64,000 nt of DNA, from contig NZ_CP017668.1 of NCBI RefSeq assembly GCF_001808185.1, positions 2,976,001-3,040,000 on the forward strand, given 5' to 3'. Every line of letters begins with the position of its first letter. Position 1 is the first letter of the stretch. Source of the DNA: Jeongeupia sp. USM3 (GTDB taxonomy: Bacteria > Pseudomonadota > Gammaproteobacteria > Burkholderiales > Chitinibacteraceae). The position numbers and the translations under genes are program-made. A model generated the notes under the pieces. That model worked only from the letters and a program-made list of their open reading frames with translations, did no database searches and was not told the origin of the DNA. This document shows, one piece after another, positions 29,680 through 37,412 of the stretch.

Positions 29680-30294
29680 ATGCTGTCCACCATCTACCTC
29701 ATCGCCATCACCGCCGAAGCCATGACCGGCGCGCTCGCCGCCGGCCGGCGCAACATGGACCTCTTCGGCGTGCTGGTCATCGCCTTCCTGACCGCGCTCG
29801 GCGGCGGCACCGTCCGCGACATCGTGCTCGGCCATTATCCGATCGGCTGGACCCAGCACCCCGAATACATCTGGCTGGTGCTGTCGGCCGGGCTGTTCAC
29901 GGTGCTGGTCGCGCGCTTCATGCACCACCTCGGCAAAATCTTCCTGATCCTCGACGCGCTCGGGCTGATCGCCTTCACGCTGATCGGCTGCGAGGTCGCG
30001 CTGAAGATGAGCTACCACCCGACCGTGGTGATCATGGCCGGAATGACCACCGGCATCGCCGGCGGCGTGCTGCGCGACATCCTCTGCTCGCGCGTGCCGG
30101 TGGTGTTCCGCCACGAGCTGTACGCCAGCGTGTCGCTGCTGGTCGCGCTCAGCTATCTCGGCCTCGGCGAGCTCAAGGTCCAGCACGACGTCAATGTGCT
30201 GATGTCGTTCGCGCTCGGCCTGGTGATCCGGCTTTGCGCGATCTACCGCGGCTGGCGGCTGCCGGTGTTCTCGTACCGCCAGCCGATCGACTGA
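29680..30294 (+). CDS. TRIC-family (UPF0126) membrane channel under glycine control
   Basis: A 204-residue inner-membrane protein with about seven membrane segments in two repeated halves. The glycine-rich motifs are 'FLTALGGGTVRDIVLG' and 'GMTTGIAGGVLRDILC', typical of the UPF0126/TRIC family (YadS/YicG type). TRIC proteins are cation channels in other systems. Bacterial members are often found behind glycine riboswitches and have been linked to glycine handling, for example efflux or uptake. The ribosome site GGAG is 5 bases before the ATG and lies inside the riboswitch expression hairpin. A terminator shared with the convergent gene follows. Confidence 0.92.
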   Translation: MLSTIYLIAITAEAMTGALAAGRRNMDLFGVLVIAFLTALGGGTVRDIVLGHYPIGWTQHPEYIWLVLSAGLFTVLVARFMHHLGKIFLILDALGLIAFTLIGCEVALKMSYHPTVVIMAGMTTGIAGGVLRDILCSRVPVVFRHELYASVSLLVALSYLGLGELKVQHDVNVLMSFALGLVIRLCAIYRGWRLPVFSYRQPID

Positions 30295-30305
30295 TCGTCC
30301 GGACG

Positions 30306-30340
30306 AAAAAAAGGGCTGCCCGCGGGCAGCCCTTTTCGTA
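30306..30340. terminator. Bidirectional terminator between convergent genes
   Basis: Stem aagggctgcc / ggcagccctt with a 4-base loop, A tract on the left and T tract on the right. It serves the TRIC gene on the plus strand and the secreted-protein operon on the minus strand. Confidence 0.92.
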
Positions 30341-30351
30341 CTGGCAGCGCC

Positions 30352-30765
30352 TCAGCGCGGCGGATTGACCACCACGTACTGCACCGAGGTGCCGGCGTAC
30401 TGCGGCTGGTACCACGTGCTGCCGCACTGCTGGTAGGTGACGCCGCCGACGATGGTGGCGACGCAGCTCGGCGGCACCGAGTGGACGATGCTGCCGATGA
30501 CGGCTGACGTGACCGCCGCCGTGGTAACCACCGCCGCGGTCCCGACTGCCGCAGCGGCGATCGGGTGGTCATAGCGTGGCGGCGGCGGGTAGTACGGCCG
30601 TGGCGGCGGATAGTAGGGGCGTGGCGCCCCGGCCGCGGCAGCGTGATAGACGCCGCCGTTCGGGCCGACGGCGGTGCGGCCGGCAACCCAGGCCTGGGCC
30701 GGAAGCGATGCCAGCAGCATCGAGGCTGCGGCCGCCAGTGCCAGCGTGGCTTTGAACTTGCGCAT
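30352..30765 (-). CDS. Secreted Pro/Tyr-rich protein of unknown function
   Basis: A 137-residue exported protein with a signal peptide ending 'LPAQA'. A proline-tyrosine segment ('PRPYYPPPRPYYPPPP', residues 49-64) is followed by an Ala/Val-rich segment and a C-terminal domain with two cysteines ('PPSCVATIVGGVTYQQCG', then 'SVQYVVVNPP'). Proteins with this C-terminal pattern are common, unnamed periplasmic or outer-membrane-associated proteins. It lies 12 bases behind the DUF2092 gene with an AAGGAG ribosome site, so the two form one operon. Confidence 0.8.
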   Translation of the reverse strand: MRKFKATLALAAAASMLLASLPAQAWVAGRTAVGPNGGVYHAAAAGAPRPYYPPPRPYYPPPPRYDHPIAAAAVGTAAVVTTAAVTSAVIGSIVHSVPPSCVATIVGGVTYQQCGSTWYQPQYAGTSVQYVVVNPPR

Positions 30766-30777
30766 GGTGGGGTCTCC

Positions 30778-31548
30778 TTATTGTTTGGCCGACGCCGGCT
30801 TCGACGCCTCGTTGCGGGCGAAGTCGATCCGCTTGGCACCCTTGGGCGGCGTGAAGGTGAAGACCTCGTTGCCGAAGGCCGGCTGCGTCTGCCAGTTGAA
30901 GCGCACCGTGTGTTGCGGCCGGGCTTCGATGTCGGTCGCGGTGATCACCAGCTTGCACGGCAGCGGCTGCGCGCCCTTGCGAATCCACACCTGCCAGTCG
31001 GTGCCGGGCTTGCGGAACGCGTAGTGGGCGCAGCTCAGACCGCCGATGCGTTCGTCGCCGATGACACGCGCGGCGGTCAGGTCCTTGCCCTGATTGGGGT
31101 CGCTGCCCCAGTAGAACAGGTCGGCCAGCGGCGTTTCGATGCCGTACTTGTCGGCAATGTCGCCGACCAGCTCGCCGATCGTCTTCGGCGCCGCCGCGCT
31201 CGCGTAGAAGTTGTGCTGGCTGCCGTAGAGCGTGAAGGTCTTGCCGTCGTAGTACATCGTCCGTGCGCCCTGCTCGCCGCTGACGCTGGCCTTGAGCTTG
31301 TTCGGCCGCACCATCTGCATCTCGGCCTGACGGGCAAACTGCAGCGCCTGGCCGCTGTCGTCGACATAGTCGGTGGTGGTGTCGGCACGGAGGGCAAAGC
31401 GGGGCAGGCTGCGCAGGTAGTTGCCCATGGTCTCGAGTGCCTTGACCGCCTGCGGGTCGACCGCCTTGGCGGTACCGGCATCGGCGGCCAGTGCGCTGCC
31501 GGCGCATGCGGCCAGCAGCAGCGCTGCAGCGGTTCGGATTGGCTTCAT
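30778..31548 (-). CDS. Exported DUF2092 (LolA-like fold) protein
   Basis: A 256-residue protein with a signal peptide ('LLLAACAGSALAADA'). The body matches the DUF2092 pattern: 'TMGNYLRSLPRFALRADT', 'RPNKLKASVSG', 'YYDGKTFTLYG', 'PLADLFYWG'. This family has a LolA/LolB-like half-barrel fold and is thought to bind hydrophobic ligands in the periplasm; the true role is unknown. Met13-15 is not part of a lipobox, although 'AACAGS' contains a Cys at position 15 (LLAAC), so a lipoprotein cannot be fully excluded. It is first in the two-gene operon. Confidence 0.85.
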   Translation of the reverse strand: MKPIRTAAALLLAACAGSALAADAGTAKAVDPQAVKALETMGNYLRSLPRFALRADTTTDYVDDSGQALQFARQAEMQMVRPNKLKASVSGEQGARTMYYDGKTFTLYGSQHNFYASAAAPKTIGELVGDIADKYGIETPLADLFYWGSDPNQGKDLTAARVIGDERIGGLSCAHYAFRKPGTDWQVWIRKGAQPLPCKLVITATDIEARPQHTVRFNWQTQPAFGNEVFTFTPPKGAKRIDFARNEASKPASAKQ

Positions 31549-31712
31549 CGCATCGTCCTTGTGGTCATGGTTTTACGCGTTCCGGTTCGTACAGGGCACA
31601 GCTTAGCCCGACACCCTTGTATTCGATAGTGTTGTTTTGTGCAACTATTTGCCAAGTGGGTTGCTGCAACTCCCGACTCGCGAGCGTGCAGGCCGCCGCG
31701 CATAATGGGCCG

Positions 31713-32315
31713 ATGGAATCCTGGTCCTTCGCGTCCGCCTTCGTGCTGCTGCTGCTGGTCACCGACCCGCTGGGCAGCATTCCGCTGTTCGTTGCCATGC
31801 TCAAGCAGGTGCCGCGGCAGCGGCGCGTCCGGATGATCGTCCGCGAGGTGTCGGTCGCCTTCGTCGTGCTGCTGGTCTTCATGCTCACCGGCCGGCAGTT
31901 CCTCGCGCTGATGCATCTGTCGCAGACCTCGCTCGGCATCGCCGGCGGCGTGATCCTGTTCCTGATCGCGTTGCGCATGGTGTTTCCGCACCCGGACGGC
32001 GTGTTCGGCGACATCAAGGGCGGCGAGCCCTTTATCGTGCCGCTGGCGATCCCGCTGCTCGCCGGGCCGTCGGCGCTGGCGACGGTGCTGCTGCTGGTGT
32101 CGCGCGCGCCGGAGCGGCTATGGGAGTGGATCGGTGCGCTGGCGCTGACGATGGGCGTCTGCGCCCTGGTGCTCGGCTTCTCGGAGAAGATCGGCCAGGT
32201 GCTCGGCGAGCGCGTGACCACGGCGTTCGAGCGGCTGATGGGCCTGGTGCTGACGGCGATCGCCGTCGAGATGCTGCTGTCCGGCGTGCGCGACTACATC
32301 GCCTCGCTGGCGTGA
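31713..32315 (+). CDS. MarC family integral membrane protein
   Basis: A 200-residue inner-membrane protein with six predicted membrane segments. The family blocks are 'VTDPLGSIPLFVAML' near the N-terminus and 'VPLAIPLLAGPSALATVLLL' in the middle. MarC-type proteins (UPF0056) were once linked to multiple antibiotic resistance, but that link was not upheld; some members may export amino acids. The start was chosen to give the normal family length; longer in-frame extensions have no hydrophobic or conserved character. It stands alone and is divergent from the DUF2092 operon. Confidence 0.88.
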   Translation: MESWSFASAFVLLLLVTDPLGSIPLFVAMLKQVPRQRRVRMIVREVSVAFVVLLVFMLTGRQFLALMHLSQTSLGIAGGVILFLIALRMVFPHPDGVFGDIKGGEPFIVPLAIPLLAGPSALATVLLLVSRAPERLWEWIGALALTMGVCALVLGFSEKIGQVLGERVTTAFERLMGLVLTAIAVEMLLSGVRDYIASLA

Positions 32316-32398
32316 GCGCTTGATTCCGGGCAAAGGGCCGATGCCATTTGCGTTTAGAATTCCGGACAGATTCGAACTACCGCCCAAGGAGCTGTGAG

Positions 32399-33055
32399 AT
32401 GACCCAGAACGAACTGAAAGAAGCCGTCGGCCGCGCCGCGATCGCCTACGTGCCCGACGACTGCATCGTCGGCGTCGGCACCGGCTCGACCGCCAACTAC
32501 TTCATCGACGCGCTGGCCGAGATCAAGGGCCGGATCCGCGGCGCCGTGTCGTCGAGCGAAGCGAGCATCGCCCGGCTGAAGAAGCACAACATCCCGGTCT
32601 ACGACCTCAACACCGTCGACAGCCTGCCGGTCTACGTCGATGGCGCCGACGAGATCAACCACCAGCTGCAGATGATCAAGGGCGGCGGCGCCGCGCTGAC
32701 GCGCGAGAAGATCGTCTCGGCCGTCGCCGAGCAGTTCGTCTGCATTGCCGATGCCAGCAAGTACGTCGGCGTGCTCGGCAACTTCCCGCTGCCGGTCGAG
32801 GTGATCCCGATGGCGCGCTCGTACGTCGCGCGCGAGCTGGTCAAGCTCGGCGGCCACCCGGCCTACCGCGAGGGCGTGGTGACCGACAACGGCAACGTCA
32901 TCCTCGACGTGCACGGGCTGCGCATCGCCGAAGCGGCTAAACTGGAGTCCGAAATCAACCAGATCGTCGGTGTGGTCACCAATGGCCTGTTCGCGCGCCG
33001 CCGCGCCGACGTGCTGCTGCTCGGTACCGAGGACGGCGTCAAGACCTACAAGTGA
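32399..33055 (+). CDS. rpiA: Ribose-5-phosphate isomerase A
   Basis: RpiA interconverts ribose 5-phosphate and ribulose 5-phosphate in the pentose phosphate pathway. The 218-residue protein shows the phosphate loop 'GVGTGSTANYFIDAL', the catalytic 'VYVDGADEIN' (Asp and Glu) and 'MIKGGGAALTREKI' (Lys). AAGGAG 7 bases before the ATG fixes the start. A TAGAAT box at 32355-32360 may be its -10, without a clear -35. Confidence 0.97.
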   Translation: MTQNELKEAVGRAAIAYVPDDCIVGVGTGSTANYFIDALAEIKGRIRGAVSSSEASIARLKKHNIPVYDLNTVDSLPVYVDGADEINHQLQMIKGGGAALTREKIVSAVAEQFVCIADASKYVGVLGNFPLPVEVIPMARSYVARELVKLGGHPAYREGVVTDNGNVILDVHGLRIAEAAKLESEINQIVGVVTNGLFARRRADVLLLGTEDGVKTYK

Positions 33056-33143
33056 GGCCGTGACCGACTGCCCCGGACGACTTGAAACAAAAAATTAACA
33101 AGACTCTGCGATGATCCGGGGTCTGTCCGCTGGAGCGCCCATG

Positions 33144-33857
33144 ATGTCCGAACACATTTCCAAACAATTCGACGCCGAACTCGAGGCGATCCGCTCGAGC
33201 GTGCTCGGCATGGCCGGTCTGGTCGAAGACCAGGTGCGCCTGGCGATGGAAGCGCTGTCGACCGGCAATGTCGCCATCATCAACAAGGTGATCGAGCAGG
33301 AAGAGAAGGTCAACGCGATGCACGTGCAGCTCGACGACATGTGCATCCACATGATCGCGCGCCGCCAGCCGGCGGCGACCGACCTGCGCATGGTGATGAC
33401 GGTGATCAAGTCGGTCGAGGACCTCGAGCGCATCGGCGACAAGGCCGCGCGCATCTGTGTCCGCGCCAAGAACATCTACGATGCCGGCAAGCTGCAGGTG
33501 CCGCGTTTCGCCGAGCTCGACCATATCGCCGAAGACGCGCTCGACATGCTCAGCAAGGCGCTCGACGCCTTCGCCCGCCTTGATGCCATCCCGGCGTCGG
33601 AAGTGATCCGCGACGACAGCCAGCTCGATACCGAGTACCGGGCGCTGCAACGGCTGCTGATCACGATCATGATGGAAGACCCGCGCCAGATCACCCTGAC
33701 GCTGGACATCCTGTGGATCGCCAAGGCGATCGAGCGCATCGGCGATCTCGCGGTCAATATCGCCGAGCAGGTGATCTTCCTCGTCAAGGGGCAGGACGTC
33801 CGCCACAAGAGCCAGGAAGAGGTCGACAGCGTCGTCCACGCTAAGCGCGAAGAGTAA
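33144..33857 (+). CDS. phoU: Phosphate signalling protein PhoU
   Basis: PhoU restrains the PhoR/PhoB response and the Pst importer when phosphate is plentiful. About 237 residues fold as two three-helix repeats. The two metal-binding motifs are visible as 'EDLERIGDKAARI' and 'KAIERIGDLAVNIAE'. No pst or phoBR genes are nearby; instead ppx follows 133 bases downstream, behind a terminator, which groups two phosphate/polyphosphate functions. Two adjacent ATGs are possible; I prefer the second, 8 bases behind GGAG. A further in-frame upstream ATG at 33111 is unlikely. Confidence 0.95.
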   Translation: MSEHISKQFDAELEAIRSSVLGMAGLVEDQVRLAMEALSTGNVAIINKVIEQEEKVNAMHVQLDDMCIHMIARRQPAATDLRMVMTVIKSVEDLERIGDKAARICVRAKNIYDAGKLQVPRFAELDHIAEDALDMLSKALDAFARLDAIPASEVIRDDSQLDTEYRALQRLLITIMMEDPRQITLTLDILWIAKAIERIGDLAVNIAEQVIFLVKGQDVRHKSQEEVDSVVHAKREE

Positions 33858-33874
33858 GCAGCGCACCCGACCGC

Positions 33875-33900
33875 AACGCCCCGCTCGCCGGGGCGTTTTC
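33875..33900 (+). terminator. Intrinsic terminator after phoU
   Basis: Stem aacgccccg / cggggcgtt with a 5-base loop and four T. It separates phoU from ppx. Confidence 0.85.
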
Positions 33901-33990
33901 ACGTCCGCGCCGCGGACCCGGGAATACGCCGGCTTGGCGCATCCCGGCAGACCGCGGTACCGTTGAGTCTTCCAACCGACTGTCCCGACC

Positions 33991-35460
33991 ATGAACGACG
34001 CTACGCTGATCGCCGCCGTTGACCTCGGCTCCAACAGTTTCCGGCTGCAGATCGCCCGCGTGCAGGACGGCACGCTGGTGCCGCTGACCACGCTGAAGGA
34101 AACGGTGCGCCTTGCCGGCGGGCTCGACGCGGCGGGGCGACTGAGCCCGGAGATCCAGCACGAAGCGCTGTCGGCACTGGGGCGTTTCGGCAAGGCGCTG
34201 GCCGGGCTCGCGCCCGGGCAGGTACGCATCGTTGCGACCAACACTTTCCGCATCGCCGCGAACATCGACGCCTTCCAGCCGCTGGCCGAGGCCGCGCTCG
34301 GCTTTCCGGTCGAGATCGTCGCCGGCCTGGAAGAGGCCAGGCTGATCTATATCGGCGCGGCGCACAGCCTGCCGGGCAGCCGCAAGGCCAGGCTGATCGT
34401 CGACATCGGCGGCGGATCGACCGAGCTGATCATTGGCCGGCAATTCCAGCCGCAGACGATGGAAAGCGTGCTCGTCGGCTGCGTGAGCTGGAGCCAGCGT
34501 TTCTTTCCCGACGGCAGGATCACCGAGGCCGCGCTGCAGGCCGCCGAGCTGGCCGCGCGCGAGCTGCTCGAGCCGGTCGCCGGCCAGTTCGCGCCGGAAC
34601 ACTGGAACAACGCGATCGGCACCTCGGGCACGTCGCGCTCGATTGCCGACGTGCTCGAACTCAACGGCCTGACGCAGTCGGGCATCAGCCGAGACGGGCT
34701 GGACCGGCTGCGGCAGATCCTGCTCGACGCCGGCCACGTCGACGCGGTCGACCTCAAGGGGCTGCGCGCCGACCGCCGACCGGTGCTGGCGGGCGGTTTC
34801 GCGATCATCAATGCGGTGTTCGGCATGCTCGGCATCGAACGGATGGCGATCACCCAGGGCGCGCTGCGCGACGGCGTGCTCTACGACCTGATGGACCGGC
34901 GCGGCCTGCTCGACGTGCGCGAGCGCACCGTCGGTGCGTTCCAGCGCCGTTACCATATCGATGTCGCCCAGGCTTCCCGGGTCGCCGAACTGGCCGCGCT
35001 GCTGTTCCGGCAACTGCACGACGGCAACGACGACCGCGCCCGCGCGCTGTCGCACGCGGCGCGGCTGCACGAAATCGGCCGGCTGATCGCCCATGTCGGC
35101 TACCACAAGCACGCCGCCTACATCCTGCAGCATGCCGACATGCAGGGCTTTTCGCGCAGCGAGCAGGCCCGGCTGGCGCAACTGGCGCTGGTCCAGCGCG
35201 GCAGCCTCGCCAAGCTCGACGGCGCCGCGCGCAGGCAGGCGGACTGGGCGGAGATCCTCGCGCTGCGGCTGGCGGTGCTGTTCTGCCGCGGCCGCAAGAC
35301 GCACTGGCCGGAGACGCTGCGCCTGTGCCCGCAGGACGACGGCTTCCGGCTCGACATCGATCACGCCTGGCTGTCGGCCAATCCGCTGACCGCATTCGCA
35401 CTCGACGAGGAAACCCGCCAATGGCAAAAGCCGCGGTTCATCATCGCAAGAACAAGCTGA
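33991..35460 (+). CDS. ppx: Exopolyphosphatase
   Basis: Ppx removes terminal phosphates from inorganic polyphosphate. The 489-residue protein belongs to the Ppx/GppA family of the ASKHA fold. It has 'AAVDLGSNSFRLQIARV' at the N-terminus, the Gly-rich 'LIVDIGGGSTELIIG' with the catalytic acidic residue region, and 'IGTSGTSRSIADV' later. The C-terminal HD-like helical domain ('HAARLHEIGRLIAHVGYHKH') is present. A GppA-type activity on pppGpp is a possible alternative. Its 3' end overlaps the corA start by 40 bases, so the two genes are probably translationally linked. Confidence 0.93.
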   Translation: MNDATLIAAVDLGSNSFRLQIARVQDGTLVPLTTLKETVRLAGGLDAAGRLSPEIQHEALSALGRFGKALAGLAPGQVRIVATNTFRIAANIDAFQPLAEAALGFPVEIVAGLEEARLIYIGAAHSLPGSRKARLIVDIGGGSTELIIGRQFQPQTMESVLVGCVSWSQRFFPDGRITEAALQAAELAARELLEPVAGQFAPEHWNNAIGTSGTSRSIADVLELNGLTQSGISRDGLDRLRQILLDAGHVDAVDLKGLRADRRPVLAGGFAIINAVFGMLGIERMAITQGALRDGVLYDLMDRRGLLDVRERTVGAFQRRYHIDVAQASRVAELAALLFRQLHDGNDDRARALSHAARLHEIGRLIAHVGYHKHAAYILQHADMQGFSRSEQARLAQLALVQRGSLAKLDGAARRQADWAEILALRLAVLFCRGRKTHWPETLRLCPQDDGFRLDIDHAWLSANPLTAFALDEETRQWQKPRFIIARTS

Positions 35461-36518
35461 GGCAGCACCTGCGCGCCGACAAGGCGGGCAGCCACCCGGG
35501 AACGATGCAGTATGTCGGCCCGCGCCGTCCCGAAGACACGCTGGCGACGCTGATCGAGTTTGGCCCCGACGACAACGACTTCATCGAAACCCGCTTCACC
35601 TCGCTCGAGGAAGGCAAGGTCTTCGAGCGCACGCACCAGACCTTCTGGCTCAACCTGCACGGACTCGCCAATCTCGAGCTGCTCAAGTTCGTCGGCAAGC
35701 GTTTCGGCCTGCACCCGCTGACGATGGAGGACATCGTCCACACCGAGCAGCGACCCAAGGTCGAGGTCTATCCGGGCTATCTGTTCATCGTTGCCCGGCT
35801 GGCGAGCGTCGACGCCGACGGCATGCTCTGCAGCGAGCAGGTCAGCATCGTCGTTGGGCGCGGCTACGTGCTGACCTTCCAGGAGCAGCCGACCGGCACG
35901 TTCAGCAGCATCCGCGACAGCCTGAAGAACGCGCAGTCGCAGGTCCGCAAGCTCGGCGCCGACTATCTGGTCTATTCGCTGCTCGACAAGCTGGTTGACC
36001 GCTACTTCAGCGTGCTCGAAACCATCGGCGACCGGATCGAGCTCGTCGACGACCAGATCGCCGCCGGTCCGGTGCCCGACCATCTGACCGATATTCAGGA
36101 GCTGCGGCGCAGCATGCTTGGCATCAAGCGCGGGCTGTGGCCGCTGCGCGAGGTGATCAACGTGCTGCAGCGCGACGACGCCGACTTCTTCCGCGAGGAA
36201 ACCCAGCTCTATCTGCGCGACGTCTACGACCACACGGTGCAGCTGATCGAAAGCACCGAAGCGCTGCGCGAACTGGTCGGCAACCTGCAGGATTCCTACC
36301 TGTCGCTGCAGTCGCACCGGATGAACCTGCAGATGCGCATGCTCACGGTGATCACGACGCTGTTCATGCCGCTGACGCTGATCGCCGGCATCTACGGCAT
36401 GAATTTCGACGTGATGCCCGAGCTGCGCTGGCGCTGGGGCTACTTCGGCGCGCTGGGGATGATGGCCGTCGTGGCGGGCGGACTAATCGTCTTCTTCCGC
36501 CGGAAGCGGTGGTTCTGA
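35421..36518 (+). CDS. corA: CorA-family magnesium/cobalt transporter
   Basis: A 365-residue divalent-cation channel of the inner membrane. The large cytoplasmic N-terminal domain ends in long helices. Two C-terminal membrane segments carry the selectivity motif GMN in 'IYGMNFDVMPEL', and the protein ends in a basic tail 'FFRRKRWF', as in CorA. The start ATG lies inside the ppx end; GAGG stands 10 bases before it. A longer in-frame version starting inside ppx has a low-complexity Arg-rich tail and was rejected. Confidence 0.93.
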   Translation: MAKAAVHHRKNKLRQHLRADKAGSHPGTMQYVGPRRPEDTLATLIEFGPDDNDFIETRFTSLEEGKVFERTHQTFWLNLHGLANLELLKFVGKRFGLHPLTMEDIVHTEQRPKVEVYPGYLFIVARLASVDADGMLCSEQVSIVVGRGYVLTFQEQPTGTFSSIRDSLKNAQSQVRKLGADYLVYSLLDKLVDRYFSVLETIGDRIELVDDQIAAGPVPDHLTDIQELRRSMLGIKRGLWPLREVINVLQRDDADFFREETQLYLRDVYDHTVQLIESTEALRELVGNLQDSYLSLQSHRMNLQMRMLTVITTLFMPLTLIAGIYGMNFDVMPELRWRWGYFGALGMMAVVAGGLIVFFRRKRWF

Positions 36519-36674
36519 GCCCCGCTCGCCTTGCCTGCGCGGTCCTTCGCGCAGGTCGGCCAGCACCAGGCCGTCCTCGGTGAGATAGGGCGGCTGGACG
36601 GGCTGGCGGTGGCGGCGTTCGGCGTGCCGGCGCGGCAGCCAGCATTCGGCCTCTTGATCGCGTGAGTCGGACAT
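36483..36674 (-). CDS. Small hypothetical protein, overlapping the corA 3' end in antisense
   Basis: A 63-codon frame on the minus strand whose first codon is preceded by GAGG at a good distance (8 bases). Codon third positions are G/C-rich as in real genes here. The product is hydrophilic ('ECWLPRRHAERRHRQPV', then 'YLTEDGLVLADLREG') and resembles no family I can name. Its last 36 bases overlap the corA end on the other strand. It fills the otherwise empty space between corA and the DUF456 gene, so I think it is real but cannot prove it. Confidence 0.5.
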   Translation of the reverse strand: MSDSRDQEAECWLPRRHAERRHRQPVQPPYLTEDGLVLADLREGPRRQGERGSEPPLPAEEDD

Positions 36675-36720
36675 GGGGCTGATCCTCGTCTGTCATCTCG
36701 TTTCAGCATAGCCCGCTGTC

Positions 36721-37209
36721 TCACCAGAACCAGGCAATCGCGAAAACGCCGAGCATCGCCAGCGCGATCGCGACCTTGGCGACGGCGGCGATCAGCAGGC
36801 CGATCCACGTGGCCAGGCCGACCCTGCCGGCCTGAATGGCGTCGCGTCGGGCCAGGTATTCGCCGAGTGCCGCGCCGACGAACGGCCCGATGATCAGCCC
36901 GATCACCCCGCCGGCTATCCCCAGCACCGCACCGATCATCGACCCCCATACCGCCTGCGGGCTGGCACCGACCCGCTTGGCGCCGAGCGCGCCGGCGACG
37001 AAGTCGAGCAGGATCGCCAGCAGCAGCAGCGCGCCGAGCACGCCCAGCGTCACCCAACCGATCCGGTTGAAGCCGTCGGCCCAGGCCGCGAGCAGCATCC
37101 CGCCGAAAACGAACGGTGTGCCGGGCAGCATCGGCAGCAGGCTGCCGGCCAGGCCGATCAGGATCAGCGCCGTGGCGAGCAGGAGCCAGAGGGTGTAGGC
37201 GTCGGTCAT
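36721..37209 (-). CDS. DUF456 family small membrane protein
   Basis: A 162-residue inner-membrane protein with about five hydrophobic segments. It has the DUF456 blocks 'GLAGSLLPMLPGTPFVFGG' and a glycine-rich 'MIGAVLGIAGGVIGLIIGPF' followed by 'GAALGEYLARRD'. The function of this family is unknown. AAGGAG directly upstream fixes the ATG at 'MTDAYTLW'. It may be co-transcribed with the small gene that follows it on the minus strand. Confidence 0.88.
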   Translation of the reverse strand: MTDAYTLWLLLATALILIGLAGSLLPMLPGTPFVFGGMLLAAWADGFNRIGWVTLGVLGALLLLAILLDFVAGALGAKRVGASPQAVWGSMIGAVLGIAGGVIGLIIGPFVGAALGEYLARRDAIQAGRVGLATWIGLLIAAVAKVAIALAMLGVFAIAWFW

Positions 37210-37412
37210 GGCGTCTCCTTGTGCCAGTTGGATGGGGTGATGAATCAACGGAGTCGATCCCGGTCTCCGAGTTCCCGTCTGTGCGATGCCTTGCCACGTT
37301 GAGCGGATTTGCCCGACGCCGCCGTTGCGGCATCTCCCTCGCTTGCTAGAGTGAGTTTTAAGCCAATCATTCATAAATCTTACTCTGTACGTTTTATGTG
37401 AGGAGGGACCTT

